Assembly: GCA_024195585.1 (NCBI GenBank)
Contig: SWBL01000017.1
Location: 186,001-250,000 of the forward strand
Direction of reading: 5' to 3'
DNA: 64,000 bases
From: Aureobasidium sp. EXF-3400
Lineage: Eukaryota; Ascomycota; Dothideomycetes; Dothideales; Saccotheciaceae
Both the position numbers and the translations under genes were made by a program. Positions 43,764-53,205 of the stretch are shown in pieces. The notes beneath the pieces are model-generated. The model did no database searches. It worked only from the letters and a program-made list of their open reading frames with translations, and was not told the origin of the DNA. The first letter of the stretch is position 1. Each line of letters begins with the position of its first letter.

Positions 43764-46416
43764 CTAATATTCCGTAGTCAAAATCTTCTTGAGATCACCA
43801 CTCTGTTTCTCGTAAACCTCGACCTTGGCTTGACTAGCCACAATCTTTGCCAAAAGATAGTTAACGCGGCTTGTCAACTCTGCCGGCTGTCTCGGCAGTT
43901 CACCCAAAAGGTGCAGTTCTTGCTCGTACTTGTCAATACTCTGCGTTTCGGCCTTGATGCCCTCTGCCAAGACTGCGAGATCCATGCGTGACTGCAGGAC
44001 CTTATCCTGAGTCAGCTTCTCGAACGCAGGCTGGTAGACTGGACGACCGGGCTTGATGGCGTACGGGCGACCGTTGTAGGACTGAATGGCGATGAGTTCC
44101 GCTTGCTCCAGAGCTGCAAGTGCTTTCTCGCCGCCGGACTTGTAAGAATCTGACAGCAGGATCTCGTTGTAGCGGATGCTTTGGTCCTTGGCGAGCTGCT
44201 TGATGAGTAGCCAGGCTTGTTGTGGCGTCCACTGTCTGCCATTATCGTCCTGACCAAGCACGAACATCTTCAGAATCTCGCTTGCAGATTGCTCGACGAT
44301 CTCGCGGACGGCTTTGCGAGGCGTCTCGCCAGCCTTAATTCTGCGGGCCAAGAACTCGAGATCTGTAAGACGACCGCCTAGAGCAGGGAGAACGCTGTCA
44401 AGTTCTCCGAGATCTTTACGACGTTGAGAAGGAGTCAATTGCTTGATGCCAGCCTCTGCGTCTTCAGTCTCAAAGTCAATATGGTTGATCACGAATCGCT
44501 TGGCGACTTCGATACTCGTGTCGGAAAGACTGATCTGGCGGAACACACGATCTGGCAGGGCCTTGGATAATGATTTGCTGAAGGAAACATCATGGGTCAA
44601 GAAGACGACATGAGCAATGTTCGAAGTGGTCACACGAGCGGCCCTACTTGAAGTTAGCTTTTGGCTGTGACCGTGCTGTAATTCTCGACATACCATTCGG
44701 CGATCTTATCGTAGACAACAGTACCCTCCTGACTCTTATGCAAGAAGTTGTCAATAACAACGACAGGTCGTCTCTCGGGGTGTGCTTCGAGATATTCATC
44801 ATCGCTAAGATTAGCATCTCTATCGTCTTTCTTTCTGCCATCAAGAGCAATCTGCTTGAGAGCTGTCTGCGTGTTCGTAAAAATCTTAGTAAGCTGAGAG
44901 TCCAAGGTCTCAGAGAAGCCAGTCTTGACACCAGTTGCACCTTGAGCTGCAAGATCAATCAATCCACTGATTGAGTTCATCCACGAGAATACCGGTCTGT
45001 AGCCGACTTCTGCTGCTGTAGCAGTAATCGTGCCTGAGTCTCCACGAGCTTCTTGGATAGGTTTGCAGTCCAAGATCAGCTTGTTTTTACGGTCCTTCAA
45101 GGCTTGGTCGACGACCAATTCTCGCTTTGCCGACCCACGTGGGCCTTGAACCACGATGAATGTGTCAGCAGTTTCCATGAGCCAGGTCTTGATTTGGTTG
45201 ATGTTCCCTCTCTGATCTTCCCAAATAGCCTCCATTCCAGCTTCATCGGGAGTGTGTGATCTAAGACGCACGACATCAAGAAGGTCGCTGGCCTGCTTCT
45301 TGAACCAGCGGTAGACTCTGTTGTCTGCGAGATGAAGCGTTCGGGTGATGTGTGCCTTGATGAAAGCGGTACGGATAGGGTCGAAGACTGCGACGGTGAA
45401 ACCAGCGACGAGAGCTGCAATGGCAGGAATGGCGATTCTGGGATGGTTCGTGAGCCAGTCAATGAACCATCGAGCCTTTTGCTTCTTCTCGTAGCTGATT
45501 CTGAAGACCGTTCCTAGTTTACCGCCTCCCTGTGCCTCTGAAACAACATAGCCATGCAAACAATTCTGGATGTAATCAGCAATCTCTCAACTAGGCAAAT
45601 TTAGGGATATCCTTACCTTAGCCATGACGGCTTTCCTGACTGTTGTGAAGTCGATGTTGGCAAACTTGGGTAGAACTTTCGAGTCAGAAGGTTGAGAGAT
45701 GATATCTGCCAATTTTCCGTAAGGTCTGAAGTAAGCATATAGCTGTTCTTGAGACAGTTCTGCAACTTCGCCTCCAGGGGCAGTAGGCAAGAACTCGACC
45801 CTCAACCTTTGACTGGGAAGGCGATACAAGTCCTCAACCCATGGCTTACCCTTGACCAAACCTGCTCGGACGTTGGTTATAGGAGCCCACCAAGGCTTCA
45901 CCTGGTGGTCTTGGAGATGTTTTTGCACAGCGGCTTCAATATCGGCTGGTTTGGAGCTAGCGTCATACGTGAATTTGACAAAGGCACCACCCTCCTTCAC
46001 TCTGGGCAGTACTTCGACGACGTCCGCTAGCACGGGCTTGTCAGGAGTAGCTTCCTGGGCCCTTTTGATGACTTTCTGAGGATCGATAGCTCCCATGGAT
46101 TTGTCACCTCCAGTCAATGTCGAGAACAGTCTCTCAGCGCTCAGAAGCGGCAGACGGAGGAGCCATTGTAATCTGAGAGGATAGAGATCTAGATGCTTCT
46201 GCTTAGAGGTATATTCCTTGGCGATATTGAGGATTCAGACTCACTATTGAAGAACAGCACACCTTGCTTGGTATCGACACTGATATGGCCAGTGTTGTCC
46301 TCGCCTGCTTCCAGAGAAGAGTTATAACGAAGACCTCGAGCACATGCCACGCGATACACCCCGGGCAACCCAGGGCGTATCAGCCGGCGGGTTAATATAT
46401 GTTGAGTCGGCAACAT
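43764..46416 (-). CDS. YME2: Mitochondrial escape protein 2 (Yme2/Rna12)
   Basis: Four exons, 46416-46245, 46188-45617, 45565-44694 and 44643-43764, give 831 residues. All junctions keep the frame and family motifs (RKAVMAK/NCLHGYVVSE and YDKIAEW/AARVTTSNIAHVVFL). The N-terminus, rich in Arg/Leu and without acidic residues at first, fits a mitochondrial presequence. An RRM-like domain follows (FVKFTYDASSKPADIEAAVQ; KVLPKFANIDFTTVRKAVMA), then a membrane helix (IAIPAIAALVAGFTVAVFDP) and the RNA12 ATPase-like domain with the P-loop VVQGPRGSAKREL. A coiled-coil-like end closes the protein. Yme2 is an inner-membrane protein affecting mitochondrial DNA nucleoids and escape of mtDNA. It shares a short divergent promoter with the EMI1-like gene. 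Confidence 0.93.
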
Positions 46417-46657
46417 TACAAGCCCATGATCTCGTTATCCAAGATTGATTTCCAATATATCCAGTCGAATAGCAATGAGTTCAATGAAAAGAGTCGACCA
46501 AAATGAGAAAACAATCTGCCGTAGCAAACTTGGAGGGTAGGTAGAGAGAAGTTGGAAGTGACCAACGACGTCACGTGTGGCTTGCCGGAGCGGACTTTCC
46601 TCAGGGCATCTTTTGAGATGGACCACTTTTTCTCAGCAAACACTTTCATAACACATC
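46417..46657. promoter_or_regulatory. Divergent promoter of YME2 and EMI1-like genes
   Basis: Only 241 bp separate the two ATGs, so the genes must share promoter space. An ACGTCACGTG block near 46568-46577 combines a CRE-like ACGTCA and the E-box CACGTG, both known fungal activator sites. Its use here is inferred. Confidence 0.5.
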
Positions 46658-47323
46658 ATGGGTTGGTGGTGGTCATCAGATTCGACAGCGGCTCATGTCG
46701 CCGAGCCTACTTACTCGGAAACATTTCAAACACCGACGCCAGTATCAACAACGACACATAGAGAAGCGCCCAAGAAGCCTTCGCCAGACAGCGACTTCGA
46801 GGCACTATTTGCTTCGTTCGAGAAACCCTCGACGACAACAGCCCCTACGAATTCCACACCGCAGCCTTCGGTCATAGCACAAGAGATCCAACATGTAACG
46901 CCCGCGCCAAAAGAAACACCCACAAACTACGTACCCTCGCCCTCAGGCTCAATCGAGCAACAATCAGAAAACGACGCTCCCCTCGACATCTCCCCCGAAG
47001 CCCTCTACCCACGCCAAATGTCCTGCCGTCAAGCATTCGACCAAGCATTCTACTGCCAATCCCTAGGCGGCAAGTTCAACGACATCTACCGTTACGGCGA
47101 ACTGCGCAGCTGCTCGGACAACTGGAATGCCTTTTGGTTCTGCATGCGCATCAAGACTTTGCCCGACCGCGAGCGTGAAGACCGTATCAAGGAGTTCTAT
47201 CAGGCAAGGGATGAAGAGAACAAGGCTGAGAAGGGCAGTTCGGAAAAGATCTGGGATTTGAGGACTGAACCCGTCAAGAAGGCTTTCTGGAGAGACCCTG
47301 ATGAGGTGACTGAGAAGAACTGA
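46658..47323 (+). CDS. EMI1-like DUF3128 twin-CX9C protein
   Basis: Single exon, 221 residues. The N-terminal 110 residues are Ser/Thr/Pro-rich and poorly conserved. The conserved part begins SPEALYPRQMSCRQAFDQAF. It contains two CX9C pairs, Cys123/Cys133 and Cys152/Cys162 (CRQAFDQAFYC and CSDNWNAFWFC), the arrangement of coiled-coil-helix proteins folded by the Mia40 pathway in the mitochondrial intermembrane space. The family includes yeast Emi1, first found as needed for early meiotic gene induction and later linked to mitochondria. It ends with a charged helix and a WRDPDEV segment. Head-to-head with YME2. Confidence 0.87.
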   Translation: MGWWWSSDSTAAHVAEPTYSETFQTPTPVSTTTHREAPKKPSPDSDFEALFASFEKPSTTTAPTNSTPQPSVIAQEIQHVTPAPKETPTNYVPSPSGSIEQQSENDAPLDISPEALYPRQMSCRQAFDQAFYCQSLGGKFNDIYRYGELRSCSDNWNAFWFCMRIKTLPDREREDRIKEFYQARDEENKAEKGSSEKIWDLRTEPVKKAFWRDPDEVTEKN

Positions 47324-47899
47324 ATTACGCTCTTGCTCATCTATGTACTATTACTGTTGATTGGAAGATACCCAAAGGCGTTCAACAGCGCCGTCATACG
47401 AAATCATAACACCATACTCTTATACTTGTCTGGAATATTTGAGATATATTTGCTGGAAGTCAGGATACACACGATAGAGACTTGTTTTTGGAGTGGAGTT
47501 GAATGAATTTGTTTTTCATATTTCGTAAATTTCCAAAAGCGACAGAATAATGGTCTAGTTGTCCGAACCTGTCACAAACGACAGCATTCCCAGGTCTTTC
47601 CCATCTAAATTATGTTTATATGCCAGTACCTGGACTGCCTGGTAGCTCTTTCCCAGGCACGCTTCCAAAGAGTGAGAACGAGAACATTGACGCGGTTCTG
47701 ATTATCAATGGAAGCGGCGCGTGGCTTTGGGCAGCTAGGTGTAGTAGCTCTATTTCCCTGACGAGTAAGCCCAGCGCCAGATTGCGCTTGTTTGCTCTGC
47801 TGGTCCGCCCTAGGGTTTGTCTGAAGAATAAAAGAGTTCCAAGAAAGCATGCTGAACGCAAAATCGCAGTAATCAATCTTTTGTGTGTAACCCAATCAT
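47324..47899. other. Intergenic between convergent genes
   Basis: 576 bp between the 3' ends of the EMI1-like and desaturase genes. AT-rich patches fit polyadenylation regions. No gene recognised. Confidence 0.4.
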
Positions 47900-49384
47900 C
47901 TACTCGGCATCACTGTCACCACCAAGGGTCATGCCAGACTTGGCAGCACCGGGAGCGGAGAGCTTGGAAGGGGGAACACCAAGGCCGTTGCGGTTTCTGA
48001 AGAAAAGAACACCCTTGCCCTCACCCTGAGCACCCTCGGAGGGCTCGACCCACTGGCACCATCTGGCGCTGTTGTACATGGCCTTGAGGAAACCAACGGG
48101 ACCGTCCTTGACGTCACTGCGGTAGTGCTGGCCCATGATGGGCTTGATGGCCTCGGTAGCCTCGTCGGCGTGGTAGAAGGGAATGGTGGAGATGTAGTGG
48201 TGGAGAACGTGGGTCTCGATGATGCCGTGGAGGAGGTTGCGGCCGATGAAGCCAAACTCGCGGTCGATGGTGGCAGCGGCTCCACGAGTGAAGGTCCAGG
48301 TGTTGGCGTCGTAGTGAGGGAGCGAGGGGTCGGTGTGCTGGAGGAAGGTGATGGCGACGAGCCAATGGTTGACCCAGACGTAGGGGAGAAGGTACCAGAC
48401 GAGGAGGTTCTGGAAGCCGAAGTTCTGGTAGATGAAGTAAAGGGCAGTGCAGGTCAAAGCGAGACCGATGTCAGACAGGAGGATCAGCTTCTCGTCCTTG
48501 CGCTCGTACAGAGGACTGGCGGGGTTGAAGTGGTTGACACCACCGAACCAGCCGTTGCGCTTGCCCTCACCCTTGCCTTCGGTCTGCTTGTGGTGGTTGA
48601 TGTGGCCGGTGACGTTGGTGATGAGGTAAAGAGGCCAGCCGAAGAGCTGCTGCAAGATCATGTGGGTAGCGGTAGCGATAGGGGTCTCCTCCATCAGCTC
48701 GGAGAGCTCGTGGATGGCGTGGCCGACTCTGCCAGCGTAGACCTCACGGGTCTTGGGGAGGAAGACCATGTCGCGCTCCATGTTACCAGTGGCCTTGTGG
48801 TGCTTGCCGTGAGAGATCTTCCACGAGAAGTAGGGGACGAGGAGAGCAGAGTGAAGAACCCAGCCAACGGTGTCGTTGAGGGTCTTGGAGGGAGAGAAGG
48901 CCTGGTGACCACACTCGTGAGCAATAACCCAGAGACCGGTACCGAACAAGCCCTGGAGAACGGTGTAGAGGGCCCAGAGACCAGCTCTAACGGGAGTTGA
49001 GGGGATGTACTCGGGAGTAACAAAGTTGTGGGCGAGGAGGAAGGTGGTAGCGATGCAGACAATGTCACGGGCGATGTAGTAGAAACCGGTGGCAGCAGAG
49101 CGCTCGAAGCAGTGGGCAGGGATGGCCTCACGAATCTGCTTGATGGTGTAGTCGGGGATCTTGAACTCGTTGCCGTAGGTGTCGATCAAAGTACCGCGCT
49201 GGTCCTTGAGGACCTCACCATCAACGGAGCCCATTGAGGACAGCGAGCTGGTCGAGGGAGAGTTGCGAGGAGAGTCGGCGGGACTGACTACCTGCGAGGG
49301 AGCAGACGAGCTGGCAACCGATTGTGCTGTGGCAGAGCGCTGAACAGCGCCCCTCTGTACGGGGAGAGCAGTGGTAGATGCCAT
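47900..49384 (-). CDS. Delta-12 (oleate) fatty acid desaturase
   Basis: Single exon, 494 residues. The three histidine boxes that bind the di-iron centre are present: HECGH (156-160), HGKHH (192-196) and HVLHH (392-396). Hydrophobic segments lie around residues 105-150, 170-190, 240-260 and 300-350. The first 60 residues are Ser/Ala/Pro-rich and likely cytosolic. The pattern matches fungal OdeA/Fad2-type enzymes that turn oleic into linoleic acid in ER phospholipids with electrons from cytochrome b5. A delta-12/15 bifunctional or omega-3 activity cannot be excluded from sequence alone. Codons are strongly C-ending, as in the AA9 and MetE-like genes, which implies high expression. Confidence 0.95.
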   Translation of the reverse strand: MASTTALPVQRGAVQRSATAQSVASSSAPSQVVSPADSPRNSPSTSSLSSMGSVDGEVLKDQRGTLIDTYGNEFKIPDYTIKQIREAIPAHCFERSAATGFYYIARDIVCIATTFLLAHNFVTPEYIPSTPVRAGLWALYTVLQGLFGTGLWVIAHECGHQAFSPSKTLNDTVGWVLHSALLVPYFSWKISHGKHHKATGNMERDMVFLPKTREVYAGRVGHAIHELSELMEETPIATATHMILQQLFGWPLYLITNVTGHINHHKQTEGKGEGKRNGWFGGVNHFNPASPLYERKDEKLILLSDIGLALTCTALYFIYQNFGFQNLLVWYLLPYVWVNHWLVAITFLQHTDPSLPHYDANTWTFTRGAAATIDREFGFIGRNLLHGIIETHVLHHYISTIPFYHADEATEAIKPIMGQHYRSDVKDGPVGFLKAMYNSARWCQWVEPSEGAQGEGKGVLFFRNRNGLGVPPSKLSAPGAAKSGMTLGGDSDAE

Positions 49385-50941
49385 TGTGAAGGTTGTGAAA
49401 GTGAAAGACGTATGAGCGAGAGCTCAATTGGGGGAATTGACAATTATAAGGAGAGGCAGAGACGGGACAAGCCAAGCAGAAAAGCGAGTTGCCGTGTCGA
49501 GTGGGGAGAGGTGCAACAAGACTTGTTGGGAGAGAGGCAGAAACAAGTTGAAGCCTGTAGGCGAATGGCAGAACGAATGAGCGAGCAGGATGCAAGAGAA
49601 GGACAGGAGGAGTCTCGGGTTTTAATCGACACGGACACGGTGTCGTTGTGCGGTCTGAAAATTGACAATAATTGTCCCCAAGCTCTTATTCGCCCACGCG
49701 CTAGAAGCGATGACCCTGGAAGGCGAGAACTTCCAGAGCCACAGATTAACCTCGGGAAATCGTGCGTTTCATGCCATCTGGATGACCATCGAACCTTCCC
49801 AACATTTATCCTCTATTTGCTGCTTCCACCTCTGCCACCTTATCAAACGCTATTTTCTCACCTGTACATAGTCCTCGTGCTCTGCCTGTGGCTTCTCACT
49901 GTGCGTCTTGACTCTCATGCCTACAGCTTTAGTCGTCAATCCTTGCTCGTCCTGCTGGGATTCTTCCGAGCGGCGAATTCCATAAGATGGGCGATCGCGT
50001 CCCCACAAGTTGAAGCAAGCCCCTTTGCGAAAGGCTCAAGCGCGGTGAAGCGCCCCAACAGCATCTCTGCTGATCTCTCCTGTTCGTCCTTGGCATTATT
50101 CCTAATTGCCCCGACCTTCGACCTTCTGCCTCCCTTGAATGCAGCCTTCCGCCGCCGGTACATTGGTCTGGGGGACACGGGTGTGGCTCTCGCGTCTCCA
50201 TTCCTTACACCCGCCGTCCTTGATCGATCATCGATACGTACGGGCGTTGGCATACTGACGCTGCTTTTTGCGGGCCAGTCTTGGAGAGCTTTGGAGCCGC
50301 CGGCACGATTGACCCAACATCTGTGCTTCCTTCCCATGGCCGTTCGAGATGCTTCAGAACTCGTACCACTTTCGGTGAATGCCTTTTTGCTTTTTGTCAG
50401 GTCGCAGCAACTGTCGTTCCCCTGGCCTGCTGTGCATCTGACTCTTGGGAACATGCAGGACATGATGCACACTGCACAATTGGAGTATTTCTTGCGAAAC
50501 CCCTCACGGCAGCATTGTTGGGACGGCGTTCGCTGTCTGTTGATGACATTGAACCTTGTCCTTACAGCGGCGCAGTACATCTTCCCCTCGTCATTCACTG
50601 TTGATATCCTTTTCACATGGACAGCGATACTGTTGGGTGGTATGACGTCCACTCTCACGAGCTTGTCATGTGTTATTCATGTGTCTGTATCTCTGTACTT
50701 TTATATGCAGCTGTGGCTCCCAAAACCCAGGGCCAACTTTTCTGATCCAATCAGTGTATCCATCTCCAATATCCCTCTCCTCCGGCTGGTTGACACCGGG
50801 TATATACTCGTAGTAACGTAAACACATAGCTCCCAAAATGTTGAATATCCTTTGACGCCATGCATGAAATCCTTTCGTTAGAGCTTCAATCAATCCAATC
50901 GTGCCTCTACACCCCCACACCCATGTCAGTTATCTAGACAC
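49385..50941. other. Desaturase upstream region with a long unexplained open frame
   Basis: About 1.56 kb upstream of the desaturase. It is unusual in that the plus strand is open for 499 codons (49322-50821), starting inside the desaturase 5' coding end and running antisense to its leader. The minus strand is also open for 240 codons (49936-50658). Neither product shows a known domain; the first has hydrophobic stretches. I regard both as probably non-coding promoter/leader sequence. Confidence 0.4.
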
Positions 50942-52182
50942 TTAGGCGCGGTCGGGCCAGAGCTCGTTTGCGACCTGCTTGACAAGGTTGAGCTTGGCGA
51001 ACATCTTGTCCTCGGTCATGGCCTCGGCACCAACACCAGTGCTGGCGAAACCGCACTGGGGGCTGATACCAATGCACTCCATGGCCTGCTCACGGCTGAC
51101 GCCCTGACCCTTGGCAATGATGTCGGCGGCCTCGAGGACCTTCTCCTTCATCTCTTTGGCATCCTCAAGGTCGGCGACCTTGGTGCTGACGACACCGAGA
51201 ACGACGTTCTTGTTCTTGGGGAGGAAGCGGAGGGGCTCGAAGCCACCGCTGCGGGAGTCATCGTACTCGAGGTAGAAGGTGTCGTAGTTGAGGGTCTTGA
51301 AGAATCTCTCGGCGATTTGCTCGTACGAGCCCTGGGAGAAGTGCATCGACTTGGAGAAGTTACCTGTACAAGATTAGTATACTGATCACTGCTGTTTGTA
51401 GGGCGATATAGCTTACCTCTGCAGATGTGGAGACCAACGTGGAGACCCTCGGGGCGGCCCTCGAGACAGTCGTTGTGGGCCTTGCAGTACAGGTCGAAGA
51501 GCTTGTCGGGGTCGACACCGTCGGCCTTGAGGCCCTCGAGCATGTCCTTGGAGCAGAAGTAGGCAAGAGTGGGGTCATCGATCTGGATGCTCTTGAGGCC
51601 AGCGTCGTGCAGGACCTTGAACTCCTTCTTGTAGGCGGCGGCCAGGTCGGCGAAGAAAGCATCATCGGTGGGGTAGACCTCCTTGGGGTAGCACTTGCCG
51701 GGAGCAAGACGGAGATGGAAGTAGGGAGCCGGGGGCATGGTGAACTTGCACTGGTCCCACTGCGACTCGGGGACCTGCGACTTGAGGTACTCCCACTTCT
51801 TGAGGTAGGGGCTGTGCTTGTACTCAATCTTGCCGTTGCAGACGACAGTCATGGGGTACTTGAGGCCGGCCTTCTTCAGGGCAGCAATTGGGGGAGCAGA
51901 GAGTCTGTAAAGGTCCCAGGGAGCGTCATCGACCTCCTCGAAGCCGTCAAGCTCCTCGAAGAAGCCACCGAAGTAGACCTTGCGGTCGTACTCGCCCGAG
52001 CAAATGGGACGGACACCCTCATCTTGCTGGCGCTTGACAATGTGGGTGATGGCCTTGTGCTCAGCAGCCTCGAGCTCAGAGTCCGAGATCTGCTTGTTGG
52101 CAGCCTTGGTCTTGGCCTCCTGGAGGTCGGCAGGACGGAGGAGAGAGCCAATGTGCTCGGCGTGGAAGGGAAGTCTGACCAT
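50942..52182 (-). CDS. Single-domain MetE-like (cobalamin-independent methionine synthase/UROD-fold) protein
   Basis: Two exons, 52182-51417 and 51363-50942, give 395 residues (intron GTAAGC...GTACAG). It starts FHAEHIGSLLRP, the classic opening of the MetE C-terminal barrel, and has QIDDPTLAYF, HICRGN (across the splice, with metal-binding His and Cys) and ISPQCGFAST, which supplies the second metal Cys. The length is that of the short MetE-like family (as in Bacillus YxjG/YxjH), not full methionine synthase (about 760 residues), so the N-terminal folate-binding half is missing. A methyl transfer to a thiol acceptor is likely, but donor and acceptor are unknown. Strong codon bias suggests abundant expression. 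Cytosolic. Confidence 0.87.
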
Positions 52183-53205
52183 GTTTGCGATGTGTATGAC
52201 TTTGGTTGTGGAAGGGAAAGAGGAAGAAAGCTACAGAGTCCATTCATCGATATACATATGCCCCTCCATGGCGTAAAATGAGAAGTACCGAATAATTGCA
52301 AGCAAGCCGTATCAACTGCCGCTTTGCGGCCTTCGCCCTAGCTTCGCTGAGTTTTGTCCATTCTATGACAGCCCACGCTTGTTATCATACCAGTTCTTAG
52401 GTAATACTCGTCCTTCTAATTGCTTTCGAAGCCGAATGCGACCAGATCGCCTACATTTCATTTACCTGGAGCTCTACTCGCCTTCTCGTAGCAGGACCGA
52501 TAGCGGTCAGCACCGACCGAGGTGTCAAACCTTCTTCGCCTTTACCCTGAGAAACTTTTTGAGCCGCACCCAAGCGTTGCCCCGCCATGTGCTGCGTGAT
52601 TCAACCGCTGTCTGTCTTGCAAGACTGCTGACCTTTGAATTAGCATAACACAACAAGAGAGGAATGATTACTCGCTATGGTCATGTATTATGAGACAAAT
52701 CATGATTTTGTTTCAGCTTGATCTCGAGTTTGGGCCAAATAGTAGAAAGTGCTGCAATATTTTGAAAATGAGGGGTGGTTTCTCTGCAGCACACCATAGC
52801 TTCCACAACATCTGTAAATGAAAATGGAACTTTCTGTGTTGCACCTTTAAATCATCTCCGCATAACTCAATGGCAGCATAACAGGGATGAGCGAAAGCTA
52901 GGAGACTGCGCATGAAGCCTCTGTGAGATGTAAGTGCAAGAATGGTGGCGTGGGAGCATGATGAATTGAAGAACAGGGTCACTACCGAAGCAAGCTGGAC
53001 TTGAGAAAAACAAAACACGGAAATTGTTACGATTACACAATCTGTGCATGCAAGTAAGAAGAACAGACACGAAAAGAGTCAGAGAATGATATCATGAGCA
53101 TGTAGCATTATCAATTGTATCTGTATGCCAGACTAAATACGCCAGCCAGAGAACAGCATCTACGCTATTCCAACATGCCTCTTACTCCATCCCAGCCTAC
53201 TCGTC
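52183..53205. other. Intergenic, MetE-like promoter and Yta7 3' region
   Basis: About 1 kb. A TATA-like ATATACATATG run lies near 52250, about 70 bp from the MetE-like ATG. Nothing else recognised. Confidence 0.4.

Noticed and set aside
48125..49000. 291-codon open frame antisense to the desaturase
   Set aside because: Asp/Glu/Gly/Val-rich composition comes from the complement of C-ending codons; no domain. The desaturase frame has all histidine boxes.
51427..52281. 284-codon open frame antisense to the MetE-like gene
   Set aside because: Same codon-bias artefact (Leu/Val/Glu-rich, no domain).
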